Shown piece after piece: positions 40,019-50,390 of a stretch of 64,000 nucleotides of DNA (position 1 is the stretch's first letter; each line of letters starts with the position of its first letter). This stretch comes from Diacronema lutheri (taxonomy: Eukaryota; Haptophyta; Pavlovophyceae; Pavlovales; Pavlovaceae). Location of the stretch: the NCBI GenBank assembly GCA_019448385.1, contig JAGTXO010000006.1, positions 62,001-126,000 on the forward strand. Reading direction: 5' to 3'. The position numbers and the translations under genes were made by a program. The notes under the pieces were generated by a model. The model was not told where the DNA came from. It did not search any database and saw nothing but the letters and a program-made list of their open reading frames with translations.

Positions 40019-40095
40019 CCTCTCATCCCCTTTCGTCTCTTTGCTCTTGACCGCTCTCCGATCGACCGGTCGTCGCCACGCCCCGATCCGACGCG

Positions 40096-41976
40096 TCACT
40101 CCGTTGCGGGCGCGGCGGCCTCTGCGGCGTCCCGCCGGGCGTCGCCGTGGAGCGGCTCGACCGACGCTGCCGAGTCGTTGAGCGCGTTGGCCTGCGCGAG
40201 CAGCTCGACGATCGCCAAGGCGGGGGTCGCGCCCATCGTTGCGCCTTCGGCCGCGTACGCCGACGCGACACCTGCGCGCCCGCGCGGCACGCCCGCTTGC
40301 ACGTCGTGCGTGCCGGGCGTCGCATCCAGCCCCCTGAACTCGCGCGCGGCGAGGTAGCCCGCGCCGCCGAGCGCGGGCGCAAAACGAGCGACCGTGCGCT
40401 CGTAACCGATCGACACGGCGCCGCATGCACCGCCCGAGCGCTCGCGCGCCCGTGCGCCGCTCGCGCGCGCGCCGTCCGCCGCGTGGCCGCCGTGCAGCGA
40501 TCCGCTGAGCAGCGAGAGGCGGGGGTCCCCGCCGTGCAGCGATCCGCTGAGCAGCGAGAGGCGGGGGCTGTCCTCGCACTCGCCCGCACCGTCGCGCGCG
40601 CCGTCCGCCGCGGGCGCGCCGCCGCCGGCCACGCCGGCCGCGCCGGCCGCGAGCGATGGCAAGAGGCGCGAATAGTCGAGGATATACTCGCCGGTCCACT
40701 CGCCGTCGCGCGCGCGGAGGGCGAGGAGGAGCTCGTGCGGCGAGATGATCGGCGCGAGGAAGTCCTTCGACTCGACGACGCCCGCGCGCGTACCGCCCAC
40801 GACGACGAACATGCCAATGTCCGGGAAGTTTGCCAGCTTGGCCGGATTGAGCTTGCCCATCAGCAGCATGTACCACCGCCGGCCGGCAGCGCGCAGAGCG
40901 GCGGTGAGGCCGTCGAGAAGTGGGCGCAGGTGCGCCGCCGAGAGCGTCGCGACGACAAGCCCGAACGTGGGCACGTCGCGCGCGCGCTGCACGAGGTAGT
41001 ACCGGCGCATCAGCCGGCGCGCCGTCGGCAGCAGCAGGCGGCGCAGGCGCGATGGTGGCGCGCCGGTTGATGCGCCGGGTGCGGCCACGTCGCACACGCA
41101 GATTGGCAGCTCGGGTTGCGCAGCACCCTCGCCGCCGCCGCCGCCGCTCGTCCGCGCCGCGCAGTGGGTGAGCGCAATCGCGTCGAGCGGCGCGTCCTCG
41201 CCGCCCACGTACAGCACGCAGCAGCCGCGCAGGCTGCCGGCCGCGCCGGCCGGCAGCCCGTCGAGCGCAAAGCCCTCGACGACGACCGGCGGTGGGTGCA
41301 CGCCGTCGGCCGGCGCGGAGGCCGGCGCGGAGGCCGGCGCGGGGGCCGGCGCGTCGGCCGGTGCGTCGGACGGCGCGCGCGCGCGCTGTTGGGCCGGCGT
41401 GCCGCCGTGCGGCAGCGCCGCGCCAAAGTCGCGCCGTACACGGCCGACCGTCACGCGGCCGGGGGCGCGCGCGCGCAGCGCGGCGTCGAGCGCGGGCATG
41501 GCGTGCGCGTAGCACAGCTGATAGAGCACGACGACGTGCGCCGCGCCACCGAGCACGTCTGCGCCCGCGTCGTCATCGCCGCCGCCGCCGCCGCCGCAAC
41601 GCGCGTCGAGCGCGGCCGCGATCGCGTCGGCGAGCGCGCGCACGTCGAGTGGCCGGCGCGGGAAGACGAGGTGCGCGGCGATCGGTCCGCTCACGTCGAG
41701 CTGCGCGCCCCCATAGTGCACGAGCAGCTGCGCGTCCACGTGCTGCGCCGCCACGTAGTCGAGCTGCGAGCCGTCGAACGTGCAGTCGGCGAGCACGTAG
41801 CAGCGCACGGCGGGCGGCAGGCGCGCGGTGAGCGCGGCGTGCACTGCCGCGGCGTGGACGACGAGCTCATCCGGAAACTGCAGCGCGACGCGCGTGTACT
41901 CGCCGGCGAGCACGCACGCCGCCGTCTCGGCCACTTCGAAGGCGGCGTCCACGTCGCCCGCGAAGTCGTCCGCCAT
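40096..41976 (-). CDS. dph2: DPH2-like diphthamide biosynthesis subunit
   Basis: 626 residues from MADDFAGDVDAAFEVAETAA at 41976; longer upstream frames overlap the divergent gene and are not used. The three-domain DPH1/DPH2 fold is recognised from VALQFPDELV, CYVLADCTFDGSQLDYVAAQ, HVDAQLLVHYGGAQL, ARDVPTFGLVVATLSA, WYMLLMGKLNPAKLANFPDI and ESKDFLAPIISPHELLLAL. With Dph1 it transfers the 3-amino-3-carboxypropyl group to a histidine of elongation factor 2. The cysteines that hold the 4Fe-4S cluster in other family members are largely absent (GSQ in place of GSCC, GGAQ in place of the Cys loop), which fits the Dph2 rather than the Dph1 role. A 14-residue segment (SPRLSLLSGSLHGG-type) is tandemly duplicated near residue 505. 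Confidence 0.85.
   Translation of the reverse strand: MADDFAGDVDAAFEVAETAACVLAGEYTRVALQFPDELVVHAAAVHAALTARLPPAVRCYVLADCTFDGSQLDYVAAQHVDAQLLVHYGGAQLDVSGPIAAHLVFPRRPLDVRALADAIAAALDARCGGGGGGDDDAGADVLGGAAHVVVLYQLCYAHAMPALDAALRARAPGRVTVGRVRRDFGAALPHGGTPAQQRARAPSDAPADAPAPAPASAPASAPADGVHPPPVVVEGFALDGLPAGAAGSLRGCCVLYVGGEDAPLDAIALTHCAARTSGGGGGEGAAQPELPICVCDVAAPGASTGAPPSRLRRLLLPTARRLMRRYYLVQRARDVPTFGLVVATLSAAHLRPLLDGLTAALRAAGRRWYMLLMGKLNPAKLANFPDIGMFVVVGGTRAGVVESKDFLAPIISPHELLLALRARDGEWTGEYILDYSRLLPSLAAGAAGVAGGGAPAADGARDGAGECEDSPRLSLLSGSLHGGDPRLSLLSGSLHGGHAADGARASGARARERSGGACGAVSIGYERTVARFAPALGGAGYLAAREFRGLDATPGTHDVQAGVPRGRAGVASAYAAEGATMGATPALAIVELLAQANALNDSAASVEPLHGDARRDAAEAAAPATE
40486..40571. repeat. 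Tandem duplication in dph2 coding sequence
   Basis: Two nearly exact ~42-bp copies (gccgtgcagcgatccgctga then gcagcgagaggcgggg) occur in frame, so the protein carries a repeated LSLLSGSLHGG. The near-identity indicates a recent event. Confidence 0.85.
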
Positions 41977-42026
41977 CGTGCGCGCGACGGTCGCGGTGAA
42001 CGTGTAACGAACGGAGCCGTTCGTCG
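41977..42026. promoter_or_regulatory. 50-bp bidirectional promoter interval
   Basis: The start codons of dph2 (minus) and the IQ/WW-like gene (plus) are only 50 bp apart. The sequence includes cgttacacgttc (minus-strand reading gaacgtgtaacg); no TATA box is obvious. Confidence 0.4.
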
Positions 42027-45000
42027 ATGCGCTCGTCGTCCCGCGTCGACGCGGGCGCGGCGGATGGCCGGCCGGCGCCGTCGGCCAAGGCGGTGGCGGC
42101 CTGGGCGGTGGCTGCCGATTTTGGCGCGCCCGCGTCGCCCGAGCCGTCGCTCGTCGACCCGTCGGCCGCGCCGGCCGACCTCGCGCAGCGCGTGACCGCC
42201 GCGGTGCACGCGCGGCAAATGCTGCTGCTCGAGCTGCGCTCATTTTTGGGCACGCAGCAGTACATCCGCGGCACGCAGCGCTCGCTGCCTGCCGCCGTCG
42301 TCACGCCCGCGCGCGTCAAGCTCCGCCGGCTCCTCGTCGCGTGGCGCGAGCGCACGCTCGACGCGGCCGAGCTGTTGCTGCAGTGGCGCGACGCGCACGG
42401 CGCGCGCGGCCGCGCGCGCCGCGCCCCGTCGCCGAGCGCGCGCGGCGCGTCGCCGCCACCGCGGCCGCCCTCCGGCCCTGACTGGCTCAACGACGACGCG
42501 TGCGTGTCGCGCATGTGGACCGAGATGCATTTTGCGCCGCTGCCCGTGCTCACCGACCCCTTCGTCCTGCGCTGGTTCCACACGCCGCTGTTTGGGCTGG
42601 GCGGCGCCAAGCGCGCGTCGCGCGAGCCATCGGGCGCGTCGGCGTCCGAGCTGCGCTCCGCCGATTGGTGGTGGGACCCGATCGGCTTGCACGACCCGGC
42701 CGTGCTCCGCCGGATGCGCGCGCTCGAGCCGCGCGTCGCCGCCGAGCTGCACGCCGCCGGCGTCGAGCCCGCCATCCTGCACAACGTGCTCGAGCACCCG
42801 GACAACCTGTTCGGCCGCGAGCTGGACGCGCTGCTCCACGCGGGCTGCGCGCTGAGCCTGCCGCGCGCCATCGCCGCACGACTCGACGCGGACGCGCGCC
42901 CGCGCGCGGCGCGCGGCGCGCACAGCGGCGACGGCGGCGCGCCGGTCACGCCGCCACGCAGCGGCGGCGTCGCGCGGGTGCTCGTGCCCGATTCGTTCTG
43001 TGCGCGCATCGCGCTGCACGACGGCCAGCTTGCCGCGGCGACGGCGCTCGCGTGCGCCTTCCGCTGGCGCCGGACTCTGCGCCGGATTGACGCGCGGCTG
43101 GCGGACGCTCGGCAGCGCGCGGCGACGCAGCTGCAGCGCGCGTACCGGCGCGTCCTCTCGTTGCGCAGCGAGGTGCGCAAGCAGGGGGCGGCCATCTACT
43201 CGCGCGCGATGAACGCGGTGTCGAGCGCCGTGCGCACGGCACGCGACGACGCGGAGCGCGCGCTCGGCACGGAGCGGCGCGCGCGGCAGGCGGCGGTCGG
43301 CGCGCGCGCGGGCGGCGCGCCGCCGCCGCCCCTCGACCGCGACGGCACGCGCGCGCGCGTCGCGCGCCGCGCCGAGACGGTGCGCCGGCGGTGGCGCGCG
43401 CTCCGCTCGAGCCTCGCCTCGCTCCGCCGGATGCGCGCAGCCGCCGTGGCGATCCAGCGCGTCTCGCGCGGCCGCAGCGCGCGGCGCGTCGTTGGAGGCG
43501 TGCTGCACGCGCGCCGCGCGAGCGCGCGCTACGCGCGCGTCGCGCAGTCCGCGGCGAAGCTCGTGGCGCTGCAGACCCGCTTCCGCGCCAACCGCGCCAT
43601 CGACCTGAGCCTCCACACGGAATACGCCATGCTGATGGGCACCCTCACCTACGCGCGCAGGCTGGCGACGCAGGCGGAGCTTGGCGCCCTCGTGCGCGCG
43701 CGCCGCGCCGAGCTGCGCGCCGAGGAGATCGCGCGGCAGGCCGCCTTCCTGCGGCTGCACGGCGCGCGCGACGAGCTCAACGCGGCGGAGGAGGAGTGCT
43801 CGCGGCTGCGCGGCCGGCTGCATACCCTCCTCGCACTGCGCGCGCGCTGCGCGGGCACACGGCCCGGGCCGAGCGGCCGGCGCAAAGTGGTCGCTGCGCG
43901 CGACGAACTCGGCGCGACCGACGCGCCACGCGAGCCGCGCGCTGCGCCGCAGCGCAGCACGCCGCACGACGCCGAGGCCGCGCACGCGCTCGGCGCGCCG
44001 CGCGCGCAGCGCGACGCGTCGCTGGCGCCTGGCGCGGCCGAGCAGCCGCCCGCGGACGAACCAGTCGACGGCGCGCTCGCGGCCGCGCCCGCCGCGCACG
44101 GCGCGGCGCGCGCGCACGTCGCGCCGTCCGCGCCGCACGCGACGGCCGACGGCGGCGCCGACGCACCCGCCGACGAGGAGGGCGCGACGGCTGTGCTCGC
44201 GATGGTCGTGCTCGGCCGCGCCGCCGCCGCCGCCGCCTCGCCCGTCGCCGCGCCCGCCACCGCGCCCGCCACCGCGCCCGCCGCCGACGAGTGGCTGCAG
44301 CTCGACGACGTCGCGCGCGAGCGCGCCGAGCGGCAGACGCGGCTGCGCGTGCGGCTGCTCCGCCGCTCGACGGAGAGCGCCAGCCTCTCGCGCACCTCTG
44401 CGACGGTGCGCCTCATCGCGCAGCTCCTGCCCGTCGGCGCGGACGGGCGCGAGGGCGACGCGCTCATCGCCGCGGATGGCGCGCCCGACTGGCACGCGGT
44501 GCGCGAGGGCCTCGCCGCGGCGCGGCAGGAGGGCGCGATGTTCGACGGCGCGCTCCGCATGGTCGAGCAGCTCGAGGTCGCGCTCCCCGCCGCGCGCGAG
44601 CTCCTCCTCGGCCAGCGCGCGCACCTCGCCATGCTGCGCGCGGAGCTCGACGAGGCGGCGTCGGACCTCGCCTTCCTCATGCACGCGCACGGCCACGCGC
44701 TCGCGTTGCCCGCGCTGGCGGCGCGCCCGGCCGAGCAGCCCGCGCAGCCGGACGGCGATGGTGGCGGTGCGCGCGCCGCGGCGGCGGCGGCGGCGGCGGT
44801 CGCTGCCACTGCGGAGGAGGCGGCGGCGGCGGTGGTCGTGCGCGCGGCGCTCGTCGACATCGACGACGACGCGCTCGCGACGGACGAGGCCTTCGTCACG
44901 CTCGGCGCGATGGCCGCGCGCTGCCGCGACGCGCCCGACCTGCGCCTGCCTGCGCGCGCGCTCGACGACGAGCTCGCGAGCGCGCGCACCGCGCTCGTCG

Positions 45001-47728
45001 AGACGGCGCGCGTGCTGCCCGCGCTGCGCGACGCGGCGGGCGGCGCGGCGGACGCGGCGGCGGCGGTGCGCTTCACGCTGGGCGGCGCGCACGTGCTCGA
45101 CGCGCTCGAAGCGTCGTCGCGCCGCACGATGCTCGCCGCGCTCGACGCGCGCCGCCGCCACCTCGACGCGCGCCTTGCGCTCTCGCGCGCGGACGCGGCG
45201 GACCACAAGGCGGCGCGCGCCGCGCGCGACGAGGCGCTCGGCGCGCTCGACGAGCTCGACGCGTGCGCGGCGGTGGCGGCGGATCTGCCGCACACGAGCA
45301 TCCGCCTCCGCCTCTCCGTGCCGCTCGCGCGCCTTCTCCACTCCGACGCCGTCAAGGCCGCCGCGCTCGCGCCGCACGGCGCGGGCGCGCGGCCGGCCGC
45401 CGCGCACGCGACGGCCACCGAGCCGGGCCGTGCGCTGCACGCGTTGCGCGTGCTGCCGCCCGCGGGCGCTGCGTCGACCGCTGCATCGGCGGTCGACGCG
45501 GCGCACGGCGCGCCCGCGCCTGCGATCGCCTTGCGCCGTGCGAGCCGCGCCGCCGCCGGCCTCGCCGCGCACGCGGCGGCGCAGGCGGCGGCGCACGCGG
45601 CGGCCGCGCAGCAGCAGCCGGCGCCACCGACGCCGCAGCTGCCGCCGTCCGCGCCGGCGGCGCTGTCCGCGCTCGTCGGATCTGCGCTCCGCTTACGCCG
45701 CCCATCCATCGCATCAGCCGCTGGCGCGCGCCGCCCACCCGCTGCGGAGGTCGCCGCCTCCGTGATGCTCGCCGCGGTGAGCGAGCACGTGTGCGACGAT
45801 CTGATTGGCTGGCTCGGCCTCGAGGACGGCTCGCTGCAGTTGCAGAGCGTGAACGTGAGCGCCGAGCCCGACGGCGGCGCGCCCACGCTCTGCGCGCACG
45901 TGGCGCTGCGCTCGCTGCACACGCCGTCGCAACTTGCGGCCGACGTGGCGCGGCGCGCGGCCGCCGAATTTGCCGAGCTCGACGGCGACCCGTCGAACGC
46001 GTTTGGCGCGCTCGCAGGCGCGCTCGGCGTCTCCACCATCGCCGTCTCCGCGCACCAGACCGTCGAGCCCGCCGCCGCCGACGGCGTGCCCGCGCGCGCC
46101 CACCTCTGCGCGCGCGAGGCGGACCTTGATGCGACGCTCGCCGCAGCGCGCGCGGGCGTGGACGCGGCACGCGCGGCGCTGCGCGGCGCGCGCGAGGCGG
46201 CGGCGAGCTTCGACGGGCGCGCGCCGCGCGTGCTCGGCGCGCTCTTCGCCGACTGGCGCGCCGTCTACGCGCAGTCCGTCGGCGCGGCGGAGGTGGCGCT
46301 CGTCGGCCCACGGCTGCGCCGTGCGCGCGACGTGCACCGCGCGGCCAAACGGCTGCGCGACGAGACGGCGGGCCGGCTGCGCGCGGTGCGCGCGCTGCGC
46401 GCGGCGCCGTGGTGGGGCGGCGCGCCCGTGCACCCGCTCGACGGCGCGCCGTGCTCCGCTGCGTGGAACCTCGGCTACGAGAGCGGCTACGAGAGCGGGC
46501 CGGCGCTCGACGGCGCGCGGCGCGGCACGCTCGGCCGCTTCTGCGCGCTCTGCGCGTCGCTGCACCCGCCCGCGCTCTTCCGCCACCCGTTCATCGCGTG
46601 CCCGCGCCGGCGCGCAGCCGGACTTCCAGAATGGCAGCCGCATGCGCTCGTCGCGCTCCGCGCCTCTGCCGACGCCGACGCCGACGCGGCGGACGAGGCG
46701 ATCGCGCGCGTCGCGCGCCGTATCGACGAGCGGCGCGCGGCAAAGGCCGAGCGCGACGAGGTGCTCGCGATGGGCCGGCTGCTGCGCGGCGCGGTGCGCG
46801 ACGCGCAGGCAGAGGCGGCGGCCGGGCCCGGCGGCCTCTACGCGCGCAGGCGCGCGCGCCAAGGGCAGCATGGCGCCGCGCCGCTCCCGCCGCCCATGCC
46901 GCCACCCGCGCTCCGCCGCGCGCCGAGCGGCGCGCCGGGCGCCGCGCACGACGCGCCGACGGCGACTGCGCGCGGCGCGCCGCCGCCGGCCGCGCTCGTT
47001 GCGGCGGGCACGGGCGCGCGCGGCTCGGTGCTGCGTGCGCCCCGCGCGGAGGAGCGGCAACTCTCGCGCGCGCTCGGCGGCGCGGCGCTCTCCTTCTCGC
47101 CGTCCACGTCGCCCGGGCCGAACACGCCGTCGGGCAGGCGCGGCGGCCCGGGCCGCTTCCGGCAGATTGAGGCCCTGCTCGCGCTGCAGCCGCTCGCGCC
47201 CCTCGTGCCGCAGCCGCGCGAGCTCGGCGGCGCCGCGGCGAGTGCGGGTGGCGCCGCCGCGAGGCGTGGCCACGCGCCACCCGCCGTGACGCCCGCCGCC
47301 GTCTCGCGCGCCGCGGCGCGCCTCGGCGTGCGGCTCGACGCGGCCAACCCCGCGGAGCGCGCGCCACTGTGGCTGCTAGCCGAGGCGGTGCGCGCGCCGG
47401 GCGGGCCGCAGTCAGCCGACGATGTGCAAGTGGGCGGCGGCGACGATGCCATCGACATAGACGGCGGCGACGACGCCGAGCGCCGTGGCGACGATGACGA
47501 CGGCGGTGCCGCGCGCGAGCTCGACGGCGTGGCGCGCGCCGAAGGCGGCGCTGCGCGTGTGCGCCGCGCGCGCGCGCGCGCCGTGCGTCGCGCAGCGGGC
47601 GCGCCGCTCGGCGGCGCGGACGGCGCGTTGGCCGCGCCCGCCGCCACCGATGGCGCGCCCGCGCCCGACGGGCCCGTGACGGCGCGGCCACCGTCTGACC
47701 CGTTCAGCGTCGCATTCGCTTCGTTCGC

Positions 47729-47770
<42 letters not shown>

Positions 47771-48746
47771 CGCTGCCGCGTCCGCGCCGTCGCCGTCGGC
47801 ACGGCCGGCTGCGCTGCCGGCGGCGCGCGCGCTGCTCGGCGCGTACATGCTCTTCGCCGACGAGGACGGTGGCGTGTACGTATGGGACTTTATCGGCTCG
47901 TGCCGTTACGACGCCATCGTAGACGTGCCCGAGCTGAAGCCGCTCGCGCGGATGCGCGCCCTTGCGGCGGGCGCGGCCGCGCTCGGCGCAGGCGGCGCGG
48001 ATGCGGACGCGCTCGCCGAGCTGGCGGCGCGGCGCGCGCGCGTGTCCGCGCCGCCCGTCGACGGCGACAGCGCGGACGCGCGCGCCGCGCACCGCACCGC
48101 CGGCTGGGCGGCGGACGCGGCGCGCGAGGCGGCGGACGCGCTCGGCCGCATGCGCGAGCGCGAGCTGGCGTCGGGCGCGATCCGGCACGTAACGCTCGCG
48201 ACACGCCCGCGCTCGCTCGGGGAGATACTCGCCGCCGCGCGCGCGCTCGGCGTCGACGGCTGGTGCGAGCCCGAGCTGCTGTGGCTCTTCGACCTTGCGC
48301 TCTGCTCGGAGCTGCCCGCCGGTTGGCTTGAGGTCGACGTGGCGAGCGCGCAGCTGCAGCGGCATTACGCGCTCGCGCGTGATGCGCGCGCACAGCCCGC
48401 GCTTGCGTCACCGCCGCCGTTACGCAAGCGCGCACCGAGCGTGACGCTCCGCCGGCAGTCGTCCACCGCCGGCGCGCGCCTCGGGCGCACGGCCGCGTCA
48501 ACGCGCGCGAGCGCCGCGCTCGAGGCCGCGCTGGGCGGCGGCAGTGGCAGCGGCGGCGAATATGCCGAGCCCGCGCGCACGCTCACCTTCTACCACAACA
48601 CGCTCACCGGCCGCTCGCAGTGGGCGCACCCCGTCGACGCGTACGTGCGGCACGAGGTGAAGCGATGGAGGCACCCGCACGCGGAGCAGGGCGCGCACAG
48701 GGGCGACCTGCGCTTGCGCAGGCATTACGAGCTCATCTCCTGTTGA
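42027..48746 (+). CDS. Large IQ-motif and WW-like protein of unknown function (2,239 aa)
   Basis: One uninterrupted frame. The N-terminal ~350 residues contain Trp-rich blocks (DWLNDDACVSRMWTEMHFAP, SADWWWDPIGLHDPAVLRRM). Residues ~365-530 hold IQ-like calmodulin- or centrin-binding helices (AATQLQRAYRRVLSLR, VAIQRVSRGRSARRVVGG, LVALQTRFRANRA). The middle is Ala-rich, with coiled-coil-like segments and low-complexity linkers. A small Cys cluster (GRFCALCASLHPP ... FIACPRR) follows near 1510. A 13-residue polyglutamine run comes later. The C-terminus has WW-like pieces (LPAGWLEVDVASAQLQRHYA; FYHNTLTGRSQWAHPVDAY). IQ plus WW elements suggest a cytoskeletal or flagellar scaffold, which is inference. 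It is head-to-head with dph2. The length may include unrecognised introns. Confidence 0.65.
47730..47768 (+). repeat. (CAG)13 polyglutamine tract
   Basis: Thirteen consecutive CAG codons encode Q13 within the IQ/WW-like gene. It is an uninterrupted microsatellite, probably length-polymorphic. Confidence 0.95.
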
Positions 48747-48851
48747 CGCGGGCACGGGCGCCCCGGTGCGCCACATCCGCCAAACTCGGGCTTGCGCCTC
48801 GCTGACTCTTACGGCCGTCAGTCTGTCTGACTACTCCCGTCCATCGCGAGG

Positions 48852-50254
48852 ATGCCGGCCTTTCCGGAACGGGCGGAGCTCGAGTCGCGGATGGACATCG
48901 AGGATGACGAGCGGGGGTACAACAGTGCGGACGAATACGAGGCGCGTGATATGACGCACGCCGAGCTCGCCGAGCTGGTGCGCGCCGCGACGGTGCCTGC
49001 GCTGCGCGCGCGCGCGCGCGCCGCCATCTCGGCAAGCAACGGGTCGACCCGAGCTGCTGGAGCTCATGCCGCGCCCGACCCGTTGCTGGCGGCGCCCCGC
49101 GCTTCGATCGCGGCTCTGGCGCTGGGCTGCTCACGCGCGCATGCAGGCGGCGCGCGAAGCCGCGTTTGAGGAGGCGATGAAATGTCGCGGCTTTGTGCTC
49201 AAGCGCGTCGCTCCCGACGGCAACTGCCTCTTCCGCGCCGTGTCCGAGGCCGTGTACGGCGACGACGGGATGCACGACGCGCTCCGTGAGCTGTGCGTGC
49301 AGTACATGCGCAAAGAGCGCTCGCATTTCTCGCGCTACGTCACCGAGGACTTTGAGGCCTACCTGGCGCGCAAGGCGCAGCCGTCCGTGCACGGCAACAA
49401 CGTCGAGATGCACGCGCTGTGCGAGCTCTTCTGCCGGCCGATCCTCGTGTACAACTACGCGCCGACGCCGATCAATTCGTTTCAGCCGGTAGGCGGCGAA
49501 GGCGGCGGCGACGGCGGCGGCGAGAAGAGCGGCGACAGCGGCGGGCGCGCGGACGGCGACGGCGCGGCGCCGATCCACCTCTCGTACCACAACCGGAGCC
49601 ATTTCAACGCGCTCATCGACACGCGCCGGCCTGCCGTTGGCGTTGGCCTCAGCCTGCCCGGCTACGACAGCGCGCAGCTCGTGCGCAGGGGCGAGAGCGA
49701 CGCGTTGGCCGCCGCGGCCGCATCAGAGCGCGAGACGATCGACGCGCAGTTCTTCGCCGCCGCGGCCGGCGACTCGGAAGACGTCGAGATCGACGAGCAG
49801 ATTGAGCGCGCCGTGCTGCAGGTGCCGTGCGCCGACGCGCGCGTTTGGGCCGCGCGTGGCGCGTCGCAGTGGGCCGCATGGCTGCGCCGCGCCTTGGGAC
49901 GAACCGCACATGCGGGTCACCAGTCACCAGTCACCATCACTGGCCTGTCACCAGTGACCATCACTGGCCTGTCACCAGTCACCATCACTGGCCCCTCACC
50001 AGCGCCACGCGCCGCCCTGCTTGTCGCTCGGCTTGCCGCCTTCGCAGGAGTCGCTCCAAGCGCACGAGCAGCGCGCGGCTGCGGAGGACGCTGCGGATGG
50101 GCGGCACGCAGCGGGCGACGCCGCTCACGCCGGCCTGCCGCCGCTCGCGGCGCAGCTCATCAGCGCGGGCTTTGCCGAGGCGGAGGTGATCGCCGGGCTC
50201 GCGCTGTTTGGCGACGACCACGCGTCGCTCGTGTGCTACTTGAGCGGGGGTTGA
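48852..50254 (+). CDS. OTUD5-like deubiquitinase with C-terminal UBA-like domain
   Basis: The proposed exons are 48852-48977, 49054-49821 and 50048-50254 (366 residues). The first junction is approximate: GTGCGC at 48978, with acceptors at 49053 or 49062 both in frame. Exon 1 carries ERGYNSADEYEARD, matching the SEDEYEA block upstream of the OTU domain in OTUD5. The OTU core has Asp and Cys in VAPDGNCLFRAVSEAVYGDD, then YVTEDFEAYLARKA, HGNNVEMHALCELFCRPI and the His region LSYHNRSHFNALID, followed by VGVGLSLPGYD. Exon 3 ends with a UBA-like helix bundle (LPPLAAQLISAGFAEAEVIA ... LVCYLSGG). It is a cysteine protease removing ubiquitin. Intron 2 contains a 25-bp tandem repeat. Confidence 0.82.
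49913..50000. repeat. ~25-bp tandem repeat in the OTU gene intron
   Basis: Three to four copies of gtcaccagtcaccatcactg-type units lie in intron 49822-50047. The word ccagtgac also occurs in the second copy as an inversion-like variant. The block is AT-richer than flanking DNA. Confidence 0.85.
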
Positions 50255-50390
50255 GGGAGGACGGCTTCACGTCTTAGCTCGCCTGACTCGCCGATCCGAG
50301 CCCAGTCATGAATCTGATTCAGGTCTGAGGCCGTCACAATGGCCCCGGGTTTGAAAAAGCGGCGGGAGAACTGAGGAATCCGCGCCGACC

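Noticed and set aside
49822-49912. Extending OTU-gene exon 2 through VPCADARVWAARGASQWAAW
   Set aside because: The frame is open, but exon 2 ends cleanly at CAG before GTGCCG and joins GAGTCG after CGCAG in phase. The extension leads into a non-coding tandem repeat. It remains an alternative.
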